NCBI RefSeq assembly: GCF_001577305.1
Contig: NZ_CP014518.1
Coordinates: 1,240,001-1,304,000, forward strand
Length of the DNA: 64,000 bases
DNA from: Sinomonas atrocyanea
GTDB lineage: Bacteria; Actinomycetota; Actinomycetes; Actinomycetales; Micrococcaceae
Direction of reading: 5' to 3'
Shown in pieces: positions 16,683 through 26,081 of this stretch. Position numbers and translations under genes: made by a program. The notes below the pieces were generated by a model, which did not search any database, was not told where the DNA came from, and worked only from the letters and a program-made list of their open reading frames with translations. The number at the start of each line of letters is the position of its first letter. The stretch's first letter is position 1.

Positions 16683-17150
16683 CTACCCCCGCCGTTCGGC
16701 CTCCCACTCGTCGAGGAGCCCCGGGATCCGGCGTGTCAGGAAGCGGTAGAAGTCCGCCGTCTCCTGGGCCCGGGCCCGTGCCGGGCCGTCGGGGAGCTCG
16801 TCCGCGAGGGCGGCCGAGAGCCCCGCGAGCCGCTCGTACACGGGGTTCTGCCGCAGCGTGGCCACGTACCACGGGTCCTCCGGGAGGGCGTAGCGGTCGC
16901 GGCGGCTGCCCGGCTGCGAGACCCGGTGGACGAACCCGACCGTCTGCAGGTAGCGGACGGCGCCGGAGACCGCGGCCGCGCTCACCCCGAGTGCGTGGGC
17001 GAGTTCGGCGGCGGTCAGCGCGCCCTCGTCCGAGGCCACGAGGGCCAGGAGGGCCCGCGCGGGCATCTTGGGGAAGCCGGCGGCGGCCATGACCGCCGCG
17101 GAGGCCTCGGCCGCGTCGGCGAGGCGGGGCTGCTCCGGATCCGCGCTCAT
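16683..17150 (-). CDS. GbsR/MarR-type winged-helix regulator of the ABC exporter
   Basis: 155 residues. GFPKMPARALLALVASDEGALTAAELAHALGVSAAAVSGAVRYLQTVGFVHRVSQPGSRRDRYAL is a winged helix of the GbsR/MarR type, with a helical C-terminal dimerisation arm. Its ATG overlaps the ABC permease stop by ATGA, so it is the third gene of the ATPase-permease-regulator operon. This layout is common where the regulator represses its own exporter. Inverted repeats in front of the operon (19789-19825) are the likely target. Confidence 0.85.
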   Translation of the reverse strand: MSADPEQPRLADAAEASAAVMAAAGFPKMPARALLALVASDEGALTAAELAHALGVSAAAVSGAVRYLQTVGFVHRVSQPGSRRDRYALPEDPWYVATLRQNPVYERLAGLSAALADELPDGPARARAQETADFYRFLTRRIPGLLDEWEAERRG

Positions 17151-18769
17151 GCCGAGCCGACCTCGCGCCGCCGCATGAGGGCGAGCGCCGCGGCTGCGGC
17201 GGCCACCGCGATGCCGAGCATCCAGAACCCGCCGGTCCAGTCGGTCCCTCCCGGGCCCGGGACCGGAGTGTGCGAGAACGGCGAGAGGTCCTGGAGGGAC
17301 CTGTCGACCCCGATGAGGCCGCCGAACACGCCCAGCAGCACGGCCGCCCCCAGGAGGGTCCACCCGGCAGGGATGGTCGCCGGCGGCCACAGCACGAACA
17401 CGAGGGCCGGCACGGAGAGGAAGATCAGCGCGGCGGGGATCTGGTCGATGGCGGTCATCCACACCTCGCCCACCGTCGAGGAGGTGTCCCCCGAGGCGAC
17501 GAGGGAGGCCCACGCGCCGAGGGCCGTCAGGAGCAGCACGGCGACGAGGGTGAACGCGCCGAGGGCGAGGTAGTCGGTGAACCACCGGACGCGGCCGAGC
17601 GGCTGCGACACGAGCCAGCCCCCCGTGCCCGAGGCCTCCTCCTGGCGGGCCCGGACCACGGCCTGGAGGGCGCACGCCGCGGCGAGGACCCCGGCGAGGA
17701 GGAAGAAGACCGAGACGAGGAGCTGGGAGGTCGAGGCGCCCTCGGCCGCGAGCATCTTCCGCAGCGCCGCGGTGGTGTCGGCGTTCGCGCTCGTGATCGA
17801 GGCGACCGCCGATCCGAGGCCGCCGGTGAGCAGCCCGGTCACGAGCCCGCCGGTGCACCAGCCGATGATGGACCCCATCTGGAGCCGCGCGGCGAGGGCG
17901 AACGAGCCGCGCAGGGCGCCGCGCGCGTCGGCGCGGCCGCTGCGCCCGGCGAGGAGCGAGGCGCCGACGTCGCGGCGGTCCATGACCAGCGCGGTGGCCA
18001 CGGTGCACATGGCCCCGAGGGCGAGCGGCAGCACGAGCGGCCACCAGCGGTCGCCGGTGAAGGCGAAGGTCTGCTGGCCCCAGCCGATCGGCGAGATCCA
18101 GCTCGGCCACCCCGCTGTCATCGACATGCCGTCCGCACCCGGGGTACCGGCGGCGTCGCCGAAGCCGCGCAGCAGGTAGGCCACGAGCACGAGCGAGGCC
18201 GAGACCGCGTTCGCGCCGCGGGAGGTGCTCATGAACTCACCCGCGAGCAGGCCGATGCCGAGGAAGGCGATGCCCACGGCGCCGGCGGCGGCGCCGGTGA
18301 GGACTGATCCGGCGGGGTCGAGATTCCCGGCGATGAACGCCAGGGCGATGAGGGCCCCGGCGAGGACGTTCGCGACCACGCCGTGCAGGACGGTCGCGGC
18401 GAGCGGGAGCATGCGCCCGGCTGGGGTCGCGGAGACCAGCTCGGAGCGCCCGGCCTCCTCCTCGGCCCGGGAGTGCCGGACCGCCATGAACGTGCTCATC
18501 CACCCGGTGAGCATCGCGAGGAAGGTGTAGATCTCGAAGAAGGTGAACGCGCCGAGCCCTGGCCCGCGGGCCAGGCCGCGGAAGATGAGGATCTCCGGCG
18601 TCGCGAGCGCGACCTTGAGGATGCTGGACTGCTCGGCGACGTCGCCGTACGTCTTGGCGACGGCGGCTGCCGCGAACGCCGCCATCGCACCCGTGCCGAT
18701 GACCCAGCCCGCCAGCTGCCAGCGGTCCCGGCGGAGCCGCTGCCGGTAGAGCGTGAGGAAGGTGCCCAT
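17147..18769 (-). CDS. ABC-2 type exporter permease
   Basis: 540 residues with about 12 hydrophobic segments in two related halves. MGTFLTLYRQRLRRDRWQLAGWVIG and the repeated LVSATPAGRMLPLAATVLHG / LVSQPLGRVRWFTDYLALGAF loops resemble the tetronasin-resistance (TnrB)-like permeases of actinobacterial antibiotic and polyketide exporters. The start is one base past the ATPase stop, so the two subunits are coupled. It probably exports a hydrophobic toxicant. Confidence 0.88.
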   Translation of the reverse strand: MGTFLTLYRQRLRRDRWQLAGWVIGTGAMAAFAAAAVAKTYGDVAEQSSILKVALATPEILIFRGLARGPGLGAFTFFEIYTFLAMLTGWMSTFMAVRHSRAEEEAGRSELVSATPAGRMLPLAATVLHGVVANVLAGALIALAFIAGNLDPAGSVLTGAAAGAVGIAFLGIGLLAGEFMSTSRGANAVSASLVLVAYLLRGFGDAAGTPGADGMSMTAGWPSWISPIGWGQQTFAFTGDRWWPLVLPLALGAMCTVATALVMDRRDVGASLLAGRSGRADARGALRGSFALAARLQMGSIIGWCTGGLVTGLLTGGLGSAVASITSANADTTAALRKMLAAEGASTSQLLVSVFFLLAGVLAAACALQAVVRARQEEASGTGGWLVSQPLGRVRWFTDYLALGAFTLVAVLLLTALGAWASLVASGDTSSTVGEVWMTAIDQIPAALIFLSVPALVFVLWPPATIPAGWTLLGAAVLLGVFGGLIGVDRSLQDLSPFSHTPVPGPGGTDWTGGFWMLGIAVAAAAAALALMRRREVGSA

Positions 18770-18770
18770 C

Positions 18771-19769
18771 TCAGGCTCCCGCGCCGGTGGCCGAGCGGTG
18801 GCGCCGCGGCGGGCGGCCGGCGTCGTGCTCCCCGTTCTCCTGCCGGGCGACCGTGTCGCCGTAGTGCCGCAGGAAGAGCTCCTCGAGCGAGGCCGGCGCG
18901 ATGAGGAGGCCCTGGACGCCCAGGCTGCCCAGCACGGGCAGGACCCCGGCGACCTGGTCGGAGTCGGCGCCGAACTTGACCCGGCCGTCCGCGACCGTGA
19001 GGTCGTGGACCTCGGGCCGCAGCCCGAGCGCCGCGGTGTCGATGTGGCTGGCTGTGCCCGGGGATCCGGCGGAGAACGAGATCTCGGTGCGGGTGAGGTG
19101 CCGGAGCGAGTCGAGGGTGCCGCCGTCGACGATCCTCCCGGCGCGGATGATGCTCACCCGGTCGGCGAGCCGCTCGACCTCCGAGAGGATGTGGCTCGAG
19201 AGGAGCACCGTGGCCCCGCTCTGGGCGAGCACGCGGACCTCGCGGGTGAACACCGCCTCCATGAGGGGGTCGAGGCCGCTCGTGGGCTCGTCGAAGAGGT
19301 ACAGCTCCGCGTCGGTCGCGAGCGCCGCGATGAGGGCCACCTTCTGGCGGTTCCCCTTCGAGTAGGCTCGGCCCTTCTTGGTGGGGTCGAAGTCGAAGGT
19401 CTCGCACAGCTCCTTCTTGCGCGCCCGGTACCGCGCAGGATCCGCGGTGCCGCCGCGCAGCCGGGAGATGAGGTCGATCGCCTCGCCGCCGGAGAGGTTG
19501 GGCCAGATGCTCACGTCGCCCGGGATGCTCGCGATGCGGCGGTGCAGCTCGACGGCGTCCGTCCACGGGTCCCCGCCGAGGACCGTGGCCGTGCCCGAGG
19601 TGGCCCGCGCGAGCCCGAGGAGGATGCGCAGCGTGGTCGACTTCCCGGCGCCGTTGGGCCCGAGGAAGCCGTGGATCTCTCCCCGGGCCACCTGGAGGGT
19701 GAGGCCGTCGAGGGCGTGCACGCGGCCGAAGTGCTTGTGGAGCTCGGCGGTGGAGATGACGGTGTCCAT
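18771..19769 (-). CDS. ABC exporter ATP-binding subunit
   Basis: 332 residues. GFLGPNGAGKSTTLRIL is Walker A and AYSKGNRQKVALIAAL is the ABC signature, here with S-K-G-N in place of the usual S-G-G-Q, a form seen in DrrA/TnrB-type ATPases. LYLFDEPTSGLDPLM is Walker B plus D-loop and LLSSHILSEVE is the H-loop. A 100-residue C-terminal extension follows, as in drug-resistance ATPases. It is the first gene of the exporter-regulator operon, divergent from adenosine deaminase. Confidence 0.93.
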   Translation of the reverse strand: MDTVISTAELHKHFGRVHALDGLTLQVARGEIHGFLGPNGAGKSTTLRILLGLARATSGTATVLGGDPWTDAVELHRRIASIPGDVSIWPNLSGGEAIDLISRLRGGTADPARYRARKKELCETFDFDPTKKGRAYSKGNRQKVALIAALATDAELYLFDEPTSGLDPLMEAVFTREVRVLAQSGATVLLSSHILSEVERLADRVSIIRAGRIVDGGTLDSLRHLTRTEISFSAGSPGTASHIDTAALGLRPEVHDLTVADGRVKFGADSDQVAGVLPVLGSLGVQGLLIAPASLEELFLRHYGDTVARQENGEHDAGRPPRRHRSATGAGA

Positions 19770-19788
19770 GCCCGCAGTGTGCGCCGGC

Positions 19789-19825
19789 TTCACGGAATTG
19801 TGAATCTTCAGAAGCGCAAAGATTC
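19789..19825. promoter_or_regulatory. Two overlapping inverted repeats, candidate operator of the ABC exporter operon
   Basis: TTCAC-ggaatt-GTGAA occupies 19789-19804. GAATCTT (19802-19808) and AAGATTC (19819-19825) form a second perfect 7-base pair of arms. Both lie 20-56 bases upstream of the ATPase start and 42 or more bases upstream of the adenosine deaminase start. They are AT-rich for this genome. Binding by the operon's own GbsR/MarR-type regulator is inferred. Confidence 0.45.
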
Positions 19826-19866
19826 CGCAAGGGTCCGTCCCCCTCGCGTGTGCGAAGGTAGAGCGC

Positions 19867-20871
19867 ATGACGTCCCCCGCCCTGACCCTCCCCAAGGCCG
19901 AGCTCCACCTGCACGTCGAGGGCACGCTCGAGCCCGAACTCGCCTTCGAGCTGGCCGCCCGCAACGGGGTGCGGCTCCCGTTCGACTCGGTCGAGGAGCT
20001 GCGGGCCGCGTACCGGTTCACGGACCTGCAGTCCTTCCTCGACCTGTACTACGCGTGCATGGACGTGCTGCGCACGCGGGAGGACTTCCGCGACCTCGCC
20101 GCAGCCTACCTGCGCCGGGCCGCGGCCGAGGGCGTGCGGCACGCCGAGCTGTTCTTCGACGCCCAGGCCCATGCCGCCCGTGGCGTCCCGTACGCGGAGA
20201 TCGTGGCCGGGCTGCGCGAGGCGCTCGACGACGCCGCGCGCCAGGGCGTCACCGGCGGCCTCATCCTGTGCTTCCTCCGCGACGCCCCGGTGGAGGAGGC
20301 CGAGGCCGTGTGGGCCGAGGCAAAGCAGAGCCCGGGGGAGCTGCTCGGCGTGGGCCTGGACTCGGCCGAGGTGGGCCACCGGGTCGGGCCGTTCGCGCAC
20401 ATCTTCGGCGAGGCCCGAGAGCTCGGCCTGCACGCCGTGGCGCACGCGGGGGAGGAGGGCGGCGCGGACTACGTCTGGGAGGCGCTGCGGGAGCTCGGCG
20501 CGGAGCGGATCGACCACGGCATCAGGTCCCTCGAGGACCCCGAGCTGGTCCGCCACCTCGCCGAGGAGCACGTGCCGCTGACCGTGTGCCCCTTCTCCAA
20601 CGTGCGCCTGCGGGCCGTGGACACGCTCGCCGACCATCCCCTGCCGGCCATGCTCGCCGCGGGCCTGCATGTGACCGTCAACTCGGACGACCCGGCGTAC
20701 TTCGGCGGCTACGCGGGGGAGAACCTCGCCGCCGTGGCCGAGCAGTTCGGCCTGGGCCGCGCGGAGCTGGCCCTGCTGGCCCGCAACTCGGTCACCGGCA
20801 GCTTCGCCCCCGAGGCCCGGCGGCGCGAGCTCCTGGCCCAGGTCGACGCGTGGGAGACCTCGGCCCGCTAG
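19867..20871 (+). CDS. add: Adenosine deaminase family protein
   Basis: 334 residues. KAELHLHVEGTLEP has the first zinc-ligand HxH, HAVAHAGEEGG the catalytic H-A-G-E, ERIDHGIRSLEDPELV the D-H-G-x-R, and VTVNSDDPAYF the metal-binding S-D-D-P. All catalytic residues are present. It deaminates adenosine to inosine in purine salvage, though adenine deaminases of the same length share these motifs. The final 80 bases overlap the convergent CutC gene. Confidence 0.9.
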   Translation: MTSPALTLPKAELHLHVEGTLEPELAFELAARNGVRLPFDSVEELRAAYRFTDLQSFLDLYYACMDVLRTREDFRDLAAAYLRRAAAEGVRHAELFFDAQAHAARGVPYAEIVAGLREALDDAARQGVTGGLILCFLRDAPVEEAEAVWAEAKQSPGELLGVGLDSAEVGHRVGPFAHIFGEARELGLHAVAHAGEEGGADYVWEALRELGAERIDHGIRSLEDPELVRHLAEEHVPLTVCPFSNVRLRAVDTLADHPLPAMLAAGLHVTVNSDDPAYFGGYAGENLAAVAEQFGLGRAELALLARNSVTGSFAPEARRRELLAQVDAWETSAR

Positions 20872-21580
20872 CCACCGCCCGGGCGATGGCCGCCGCAGCC
20901 GCCGGGTCGATCGCCCCGTGCGCCCCGCGCGCCGAGGCGTGCACCGCGTGCACGCCGGCGTCGACCAGCGCGGGCACGAGGCCGGCGGTCACCCCGCCGC
21001 CGGCCATGATCTGCAGGTCCGGCGCGTGCTCCCGCGCCAGCACGACGAGGTCGCGCAGGCCGCGGAGCCCCTGGCCGCAGTCCGGGGCGCCGGCGCTGGT
21101 CAGCACCCGGTCCGCCCCGGCCGCCGCGAGCCGGGCGAGGGCCCCGGCGGGGTCCGCGCCCCCGGCCAGCGCGGCGTCGAACGCGCGGTGGAACGTCACC
21201 TCCGCGCTGGGCTCCTGTCCGCGCACGACGCCGGCCGCCCGCCGGAGCGCCTCGGCGTCGGGGCCGCCGTCGGGCGCCAGCATCCCCACGACCACCCCTG
21301 CCGCGCCGGCCCGGAGGGCGAGGACGCAGTCCCGCTCGATGGCGCGCGCCTCCTCGGGCGAGTAGGCGAAGCCGCCGGGCCGCGGGCGGACGAGCACGTG
21401 CACGGGGAGCCCCACCGCGCAGGCCGCCTCGATCGTGGCCTGGCTCGGCGTGATGCCGCCGGTCGCGGCCAGCGCCGCGCACAGTTCCACGCGCGCGGCG
21501 CCCGCGGCGGCCGCGATCCGCACCCCGGCGGCGGACTCCACGGCGAACTCGAGGGCCGGCGAGGTCAGAAGCCCTGCCAC
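20792..21580 (-). CDS. cutC: CutC family protein (copper homeostasis/TIM barrel)
   Basis: 262 residues. ALEFAVESAAGVRIAAAAGAARVELCAAL, GLPVHVLVRPRPGGFAYS and EVTFHRAFDAALAGG match the CutC TIM barrel, with the conserved R-P-R-G/P-G-x-F/Y and F-H-R-A-F motifs. The copper role comes from E. coli and is disputed elsewhere. The start overlaps the nagB stop by 16 bases, so it is co-transcribed with GlcNAc catabolism, as in several other bacteria, which hints at a sugar-related role. The last about 25 residues are Pro/Arg/Gly-rich and lie antisense to the end of adenosine deaminase, so the native C-terminus may be shorter. Confidence 0.85.
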   Translation of the reverse strand: MAGLLTSPALEFAVESAAGVRIAAAAGAARVELCAALAATGGITPSQATIEAACAVGLPVHVLVRPRPGGFAYSPEEARAIERDCVLALRAGAAGVVVGMLAPDGGPDAEALRRAAGVVRGQEPSAEVTFHRAFDAALAGGADPAGALARLAAAGADRVLTSAGAPDCGQGLRGLRDLVVLAREHAPDLQIMAGGGVTAGLVPALVDAGVHAVHASARGAHGAIDPAAAAAIARAVASGPRSPTRRPGPGARAAGPRGRSCR

Positions 21581-22341
21581 GCCGGCTTCCGGCCGTAGGT
21601 GTACTGGTAGTACTCCGTATGCGCGAGCTCCGCGGCCGCGGCCGCGTCGACGAGCACCGTCACGTGCGGGTGCAGCTGGAGGGCCGAGGCGGGGCAGATC
21701 GCGGCGACGGGGCCCTCGACGGCGGCCGCGACCGCAGCGGCCTTCGCCTCCCCGAGCCCGAGGAGCAGGAGGTGGCGCGCCTCGAGGATGGTGCCGAGCC
21801 CCTGGGTCAGGACGTGCTCGGGGACCTCGTCCGGGCTGGCGAAGAAGCGCGCGTTGTCCCGCCGCGTCTGCTCGGTGAGGGTCTTGATCCGGGTGCGCGA
21901 GGCGAGCGAGCTCATGGGCTCGTTGAACCCGATGTGCCCGTCGGTGCCGATGCCGAGCAGCTGGACGTCCACCCCTCCGGCGGCGGCGATCGAGGCCTCG
22001 TAGCGGGCGGCCTCGGCGGCCGGGTCGGCGGCCTCGCCGTCGAGCCCGTGCACGGCGTCCGCCGCGAAGTCCACGTGCCCGGCGAACTCGCGCCGGATCA
22101 CCGAGCGGTACGACTCGGGGTGCGCAGCGGGCAGGCCCACGTACTCGTCGAGCAGGAACGCCTGGGCCTCGGCGAAGCTGAGGCCGTGCCGGTGCCGTTC
22201 GATGAGCTCGCGGTACGTGCCCAGCGGGGTGGACCCGGTCGCGAGGCCCAGGACCGAGGGGCCGCGGCGCACCCGCTCCTCGATGATGTCCGCGGCCGTG
22301 CGCGCCACGGCGTCGGGGTCGGGAAGGACGATGATCTCCAT
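21565..22341 (-). CDS. nagB: Glucosamine-6-phosphate deaminase
   Basis: 258 residues. VLGLATGSTPLGTYREL is the phosphosugar-binding loop, FLLDEYVGLPAAHPESYRS holds the conserved DEY, and LLGIGTDGHIGFNEPMSSLASRTRIKTL is the catalytic loop with the ring-opening His. It converts GlcN6P to fructose-6-phosphate and ammonia. ATG 22341 lies two bases past the PTS IIC stop and the reading frame ends inside cutC, so IIC-nagB-cutC form one operon. Control by the DasR-like GntR protein through the palindrome at 23655 is likely. Confidence 0.95.
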   Translation of the reverse strand: MEIIVLPDPDAVARTAADIIEERVRRGPSVLGLATGSTPLGTYRELIERHRHGLSFAEAQAFLLDEYVGLPAAHPESYRSVIRREFAGHVDFAADAVHGLDGEAADPAAEAARYEASIAAAGGVDVQLLGIGTDGHIGFNEPMSSLASRTRIKTLTEQTRRDNARFFASPDEVPEHVLTQGLGTILEARHLLLLGLGEAKAAAVAAAVEGPVAAICPASALQLHPHVTVLVDAAAAAELAHTEYYQYTYGRKPAWQGF

Positions 22342-22343
22342 GC

Positions 22344-23591
<1,248 letters not shown>

Positions 23592-23654
23592 GGGATGCAC
23601 CTTTGCGGGTTCGGGTCTGGGGGTCTTGTGGCCAACCGGTCTCTGCCGGTACTG

Positions 23655-23670
23655 TCTGGTTATGACCAGT
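23655..23670. promoter_or_regulatory. DasR-type (dre-like) operator
   Basis: TCTGGTTATGACCAGT, between the divergent PTS genes. On the other strand it reads ACTGGTCATAACCAGA, close to the Streptomyces dre consensus (ACTGGTCTAGACCACT as I remember it), with TGGT and ACCA arms and a 4-base centre. It is 64 bases upstream of the IIC start and 136 upstream of the IIB start. The GntR regulator at 24544-25293 is the expected binder. Confidence 0.65.
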
Positions 23671-23753
23671 TCAGTGTGAGACGGGCCACCGGGGGGTGTC
23701 AAGGGGGTGACCCCGCCGGCAGTACCGCCCACACTGGTCACAGACGGGAACCG

Positions 23754-23782
23754 GCTGGTCCCGGCATCACCGTCAGACCAGC
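23754..23782. promoter_or_regulatory. Spaced inverted repeat of dre half-sites before PTS IIB
   Basis: GCTGGTC (23754-23760) and GACCAGC (23776-23782) are perfect 7-base inverted arms with a 15-base spacer, ending 23 bases before the IIB start. Each arm resembles half of a dre site. An additional ACTGGTC lies at about 23733. It could be an auxiliary site or a leader hairpin. Confidence 0.4.
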
Positions 23783-23805
23783 AGCACAGTCAGAGAGGAC
23801 ATGCC

Positions 23806-24036
23806 ATGTCGAAGGCAGAGAAGATCGTCGCGGGCCTGGGCGGCGCCGCCAACATCGTCGAGGTGGAGGCGTGCATCACGCGCTTGCGGACCGAGGTGAA
23901 GGACGCCTCGCTCGTGGACGAGTCCGCGCTCAAGGCGGCCGGGGCGCACGGCGTGCTCGCGGCGGGCCGCGCGGTCCAGGTCATCGTGGGGCCCGAGGCG
24001 GACACCCTCGCCGAGGACATCGAGGACCTCCTCTGA
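23806..24036 (+). CDS. PTS IIB component, GlcNAc/glucose type
   Basis: 76 residues. MSKAEKIVAGLGGAANIVEVEACITRLRTEVKDASLVDE is the EIIB fold with the phosphocysteine in ACITRLR (Cys 23). It takes phosphate from IIA and gives it to the sugar on IIC. ATG 23806 was preferred to the ATG five bases upstream because only it is in frame; GAGAGGAC is the ribosome site. The stop overlaps the IIA ATG. It is a stand-alone IIB, a split arrangement typical of actinobacteria. Confidence 0.93.
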   Translation: MSKAEKIVAGLGGAANIVEVEACITRLRTEVKDASLVDESALKAAGAHGVLAAGRAVQVIVGPEADTLAEDIEDLL

Positions 24037-24503
24037 TGGCCCAGGCGCTCGTGGTCCTGGCCCCGCTCGCGGGCCGCTCCCTGCCGCTCGCCGAGGTGCC
24101 GGACCCCGTGTTCGCGGCCCAGATGGTCGGCTCGGGCGCGGCCGTCGAGCCGCCCGCGGGCGAGCGGTTCGAGGTCGTCTCCCCGGTGGCGGGAACGATC
24201 GTCAAGCTCCTGCCGCACGCCTTCGTGGTGGTCGACGGCTCGGGCCGCGGCGTCCTCACCCACGTGGGGATCGACACCGTGAAGCTCAAGGGCGAGGGCT
24301 TCGAGCTGCTCGCCGCCAAGGGGGACACGGTCGACGCCGGCGCGCCCGTCATGCGGGTCGACCCGGCCGCCGCGGTGGCCGCCGGCTACTCGATGGTGAG
24401 CCCCGTCGTCGTGCTCGACACGAAGCCGGACACGGCGACCGTGCTGGCCTCCGGCCACGTGGACGCCGGGGCCGAGCTGTTCTCGGTCAACGGCGCCGGC
24501 TGA
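24036..24503 (+). CDS. PTS IIA component, Crr-like
   Basis: 155 residues. VVSPVAGTIVKLLPHAFVVVDGSGRGVLTHVGIDTVKLKGEGFELLAAKGDTVDAGAPVM is the glucose-type EIIA beta-barrel; the phospho-His is in THVGIDTVKLKG. It is coupled to IIB by ATGA. It passes phosphate from HPr (not in this window) to IIB. In actinobacteria the single IIA may serve several sugar systems. Confidence 0.93.
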   Translation: MAQALVVLAPLAGRSLPLAEVPDPVFAAQMVGSGAAVEPPAGERFEVVSPVAGTIVKLLPHAFVVVDGSGRGVLTHVGIDTVKLKGEGFELLAAKGDTVDAGAPVMRVDPAAAVAAGYSMVSPVVVLDTKPDTATVLASGHVDAGAELFSVNGAG

Positions 24504-24543
24504 GGCAGCCCGGCAGCTGGGCGCGGCCGGAGCACCGGCGAGC

Positions 24544-25293
24544 CTACAGCCGCACCTCCATGCTGAGCGCGTACCGGTCCGAGCGGTACCACGAGCGGGC
24601 ATGCTCGATCGGCAGCTCGCCCGAGTAGGAGACGCGGTTGAAGAACAGGATCGGGGCGCCGGTCCCGGTGCCCAGGAGCACGCCGATGTCCGAGGGTGCC
24701 CCCTCGGCGCGGACGGTCTGGCGGGCGCGGTCGATCTGGTGGCCGAACTCGGTGGCGAGCGCCTTGTACACCGAGCCGGTCAGGTCGATGCCCAGGAGGC
24801 CCGCCGCGTGCACCGGGTGGTACCAGGCGTCGTCGACGCTCACCGGGCGGCCGTCGGCCAGCCGCAGGCGCCGCAGATGGATCGCGTCGGTGCCCGGGGC
24901 GAGGCCGAGCGCCTCGGCGGTGTCCTCGGGCGCGGCCGACTGTTCGGCAGTGAGCACCACGGTGCTGGCGGTGAGCCCGCGGCCCTCCATCTCCTGGGTG
25001 AAGGAGGCCAGGTGGAGGGTGGACTGGATGGCGGAGTCCGCCACGAAGGTGCCCTTGCCCGGGGCGCGCACCAGGTGCCCCTCCGTGACGAGCCGGCCGA
25101 TCGCGGCGCGCACGGTGATGCGCGAGACCCCGTAGGCGTCCATGAGCGCCCGTTCGCTGGGCAGCCGGTCGCCCGGGGCCAGCTCCTCCTTGGCGAGCCT
25201 GAGGATGATCGAGCGCAGCTGCTCGTGCTTGGGCACGCTCGAGTTGTTGATGGCGCCGCCCGCGGCCCGCACGTCAGACTCAGTCGCTGGCAC
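24544..25293 (-). CDS. GntR/HutC-family regulator, DasR-like
   Basis: 249 residues. KHEQLRSIILRLAKEELAPGDRLPSERALMDAYGVSRITVRAAIGRLVTEGHLVRAPGKGTFVA is the GntR winged helix. The UTRA effector domain follows (SFTQEMEGRGLTASTVVL, RLRLADGRPVSVDDAWYH, FFNRVSYSGELPIEHARSWYRSDRY). Closest in kind to DasR/NagR, which sense GlcN6P or GlcNAc6P and repress GlcNAc uptake. It is adjacent to the PTS genes and their dre-like palindrome, so local control is likely. It is divergent from the HAD phosphatase. Confidence 0.9.
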   Translation of the reverse strand: MPATESDVRAAGGAINNSSVPKHEQLRSIILRLAKEELAPGDRLPSERALMDAYGVSRITVRAAIGRLVTEGHLVRAPGKGTFVADSAIQSTLHLASFTQEMEGRGLTASTVVLTAEQSAAPEDTAEALGLAPGTDAIHLRRLRLADGRPVSVDDAWYHPVHAAGLLGIDLTGSVYKALATEFGHQIDRARQTVRAEGAPSDIGVLLGTGTGAPILFFNRVSYSGELPIEHARSWYRSDRYALSMEVRL

Positions 25294-25306
25294 CGGGGCC
25301 TCCTCG

Positions 25307-25348
25307 CTCGTGGTTCGCTACTCGTGGTTCGATCCAGATAGGACCACT
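25307..25348. promoter_or_regulatory. Direct repeats and a dre half-site between the GntR regulator and HAD genes
   Basis: CTCGTGGTTCG occurs twice (25307-25317 and 25321-25331), and GGACCACT at 25341-25348 equals one half of a DasR-type site. The block sits in the divergent gap between the regulator and the phosphatase, so autoregulation and co-control of the phosphatase are possible. Confidence 0.35.
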
Positions 25349-25392
25349 AGGGGGATTATGCCATGTACCGTGGTGACACAGGAGGAGGATCC

Positions 25393-26052
25393 ATGACCTT
25401 TGAGACCGTTTCCGCCCGCGCCGTCCTGCTCGACATGGACGGCACGCTCGTGAACTCCGACGCCGTGGTCGAGCGGCTCTGGGCCGAGTGGGCCGCCGAG
25501 CAGGGCCTCGCCTGGGACACCGTGGAGCCGCTCATCCACGGCCGGCAGGGATGGCTGACCATGTCCCTGCTGCTGCCGGAGCGGGCGCACGCCGCGAATC
25601 TCGCCGACGAGGCGCGCATGCTCGACGCCTCCCGCGAGGACACCGCCGGCGTGGTGCCGGTGCCGGGCGCCGCGGAGCTCCTCGCCGCGCTCGCGGGCAT
25701 CCCGCACGCCCTCGTCACCTCCGCCGACGACGACCTCGCGCGCCGCCGCATGGCGGCCGCGGGGCTGCCCTTCCCGGAGCTGGCCGTGACCGCCGAGATG
25801 GTCGCCGCGAGCAAGCCCGACCCCGAGGGCTTCCTCCTCGCCGCCTCGAAGCTGGGCGCGCCGGCGGCCGAGTGCCTCGTCCTCGAGGACTCGGAGGCCG
25901 GGATCATGGCCGGGCTCGCCGCAGGGGCGAGGGTGCTCGGCGTCGGCGGGCGCGCCGCGTCCTACGCGCCGACCTACTGGGTTCCGGACCTGACGGCCGT
26001 CACCCTAGAACGGGCGGACGACGGCGCCGCCCTCCTCATGCTCGCGGGCTGA
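25393..26052 (+). CDS. HAD-superfamily sugar-phosphatase-like hydrolase
   Basis: 219 residues. AVLLDMDGTLVNSDAVVERLW is HAD motif I with the nucleophile DMD. PHALVTSADDDLARRRM is motif II, ASKPDPEGFLLAASKL is motif III with catalytic Lys, and CLVLEDSEAGIMAG is motif IV. A four-helix C1 cap places it with beta-phosphoglucomutase and sugar phosphatases (YfbT/GPP type). GGAGGAGGATCC precedes ATG 25393. Divergence from the GlcNAc regulator suggests a sugar-phosphate substrate, unproven. Confidence 0.9.
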   Translation: MTFETVSARAVLLDMDGTLVNSDAVVERLWAEWAAEQGLAWDTVEPLIHGRQGWLTMSLLLPERAHAANLADEARMLDASREDTAGVVPVPGAAELLAALAGIPHALVTSADDDLARRRMAAAGLPFPELAVTAEMVAASKPDPEGFLLAASKLGAPAAECLVLEDSEAGIMAGLAAGARVLGVGGRAASYAPTYWVPDLTAVTLERADDGAALLMLAG

Positions 26053-26081
26053 AGGTTCCGCGTCCGCCGGCTCGCGGCCCG

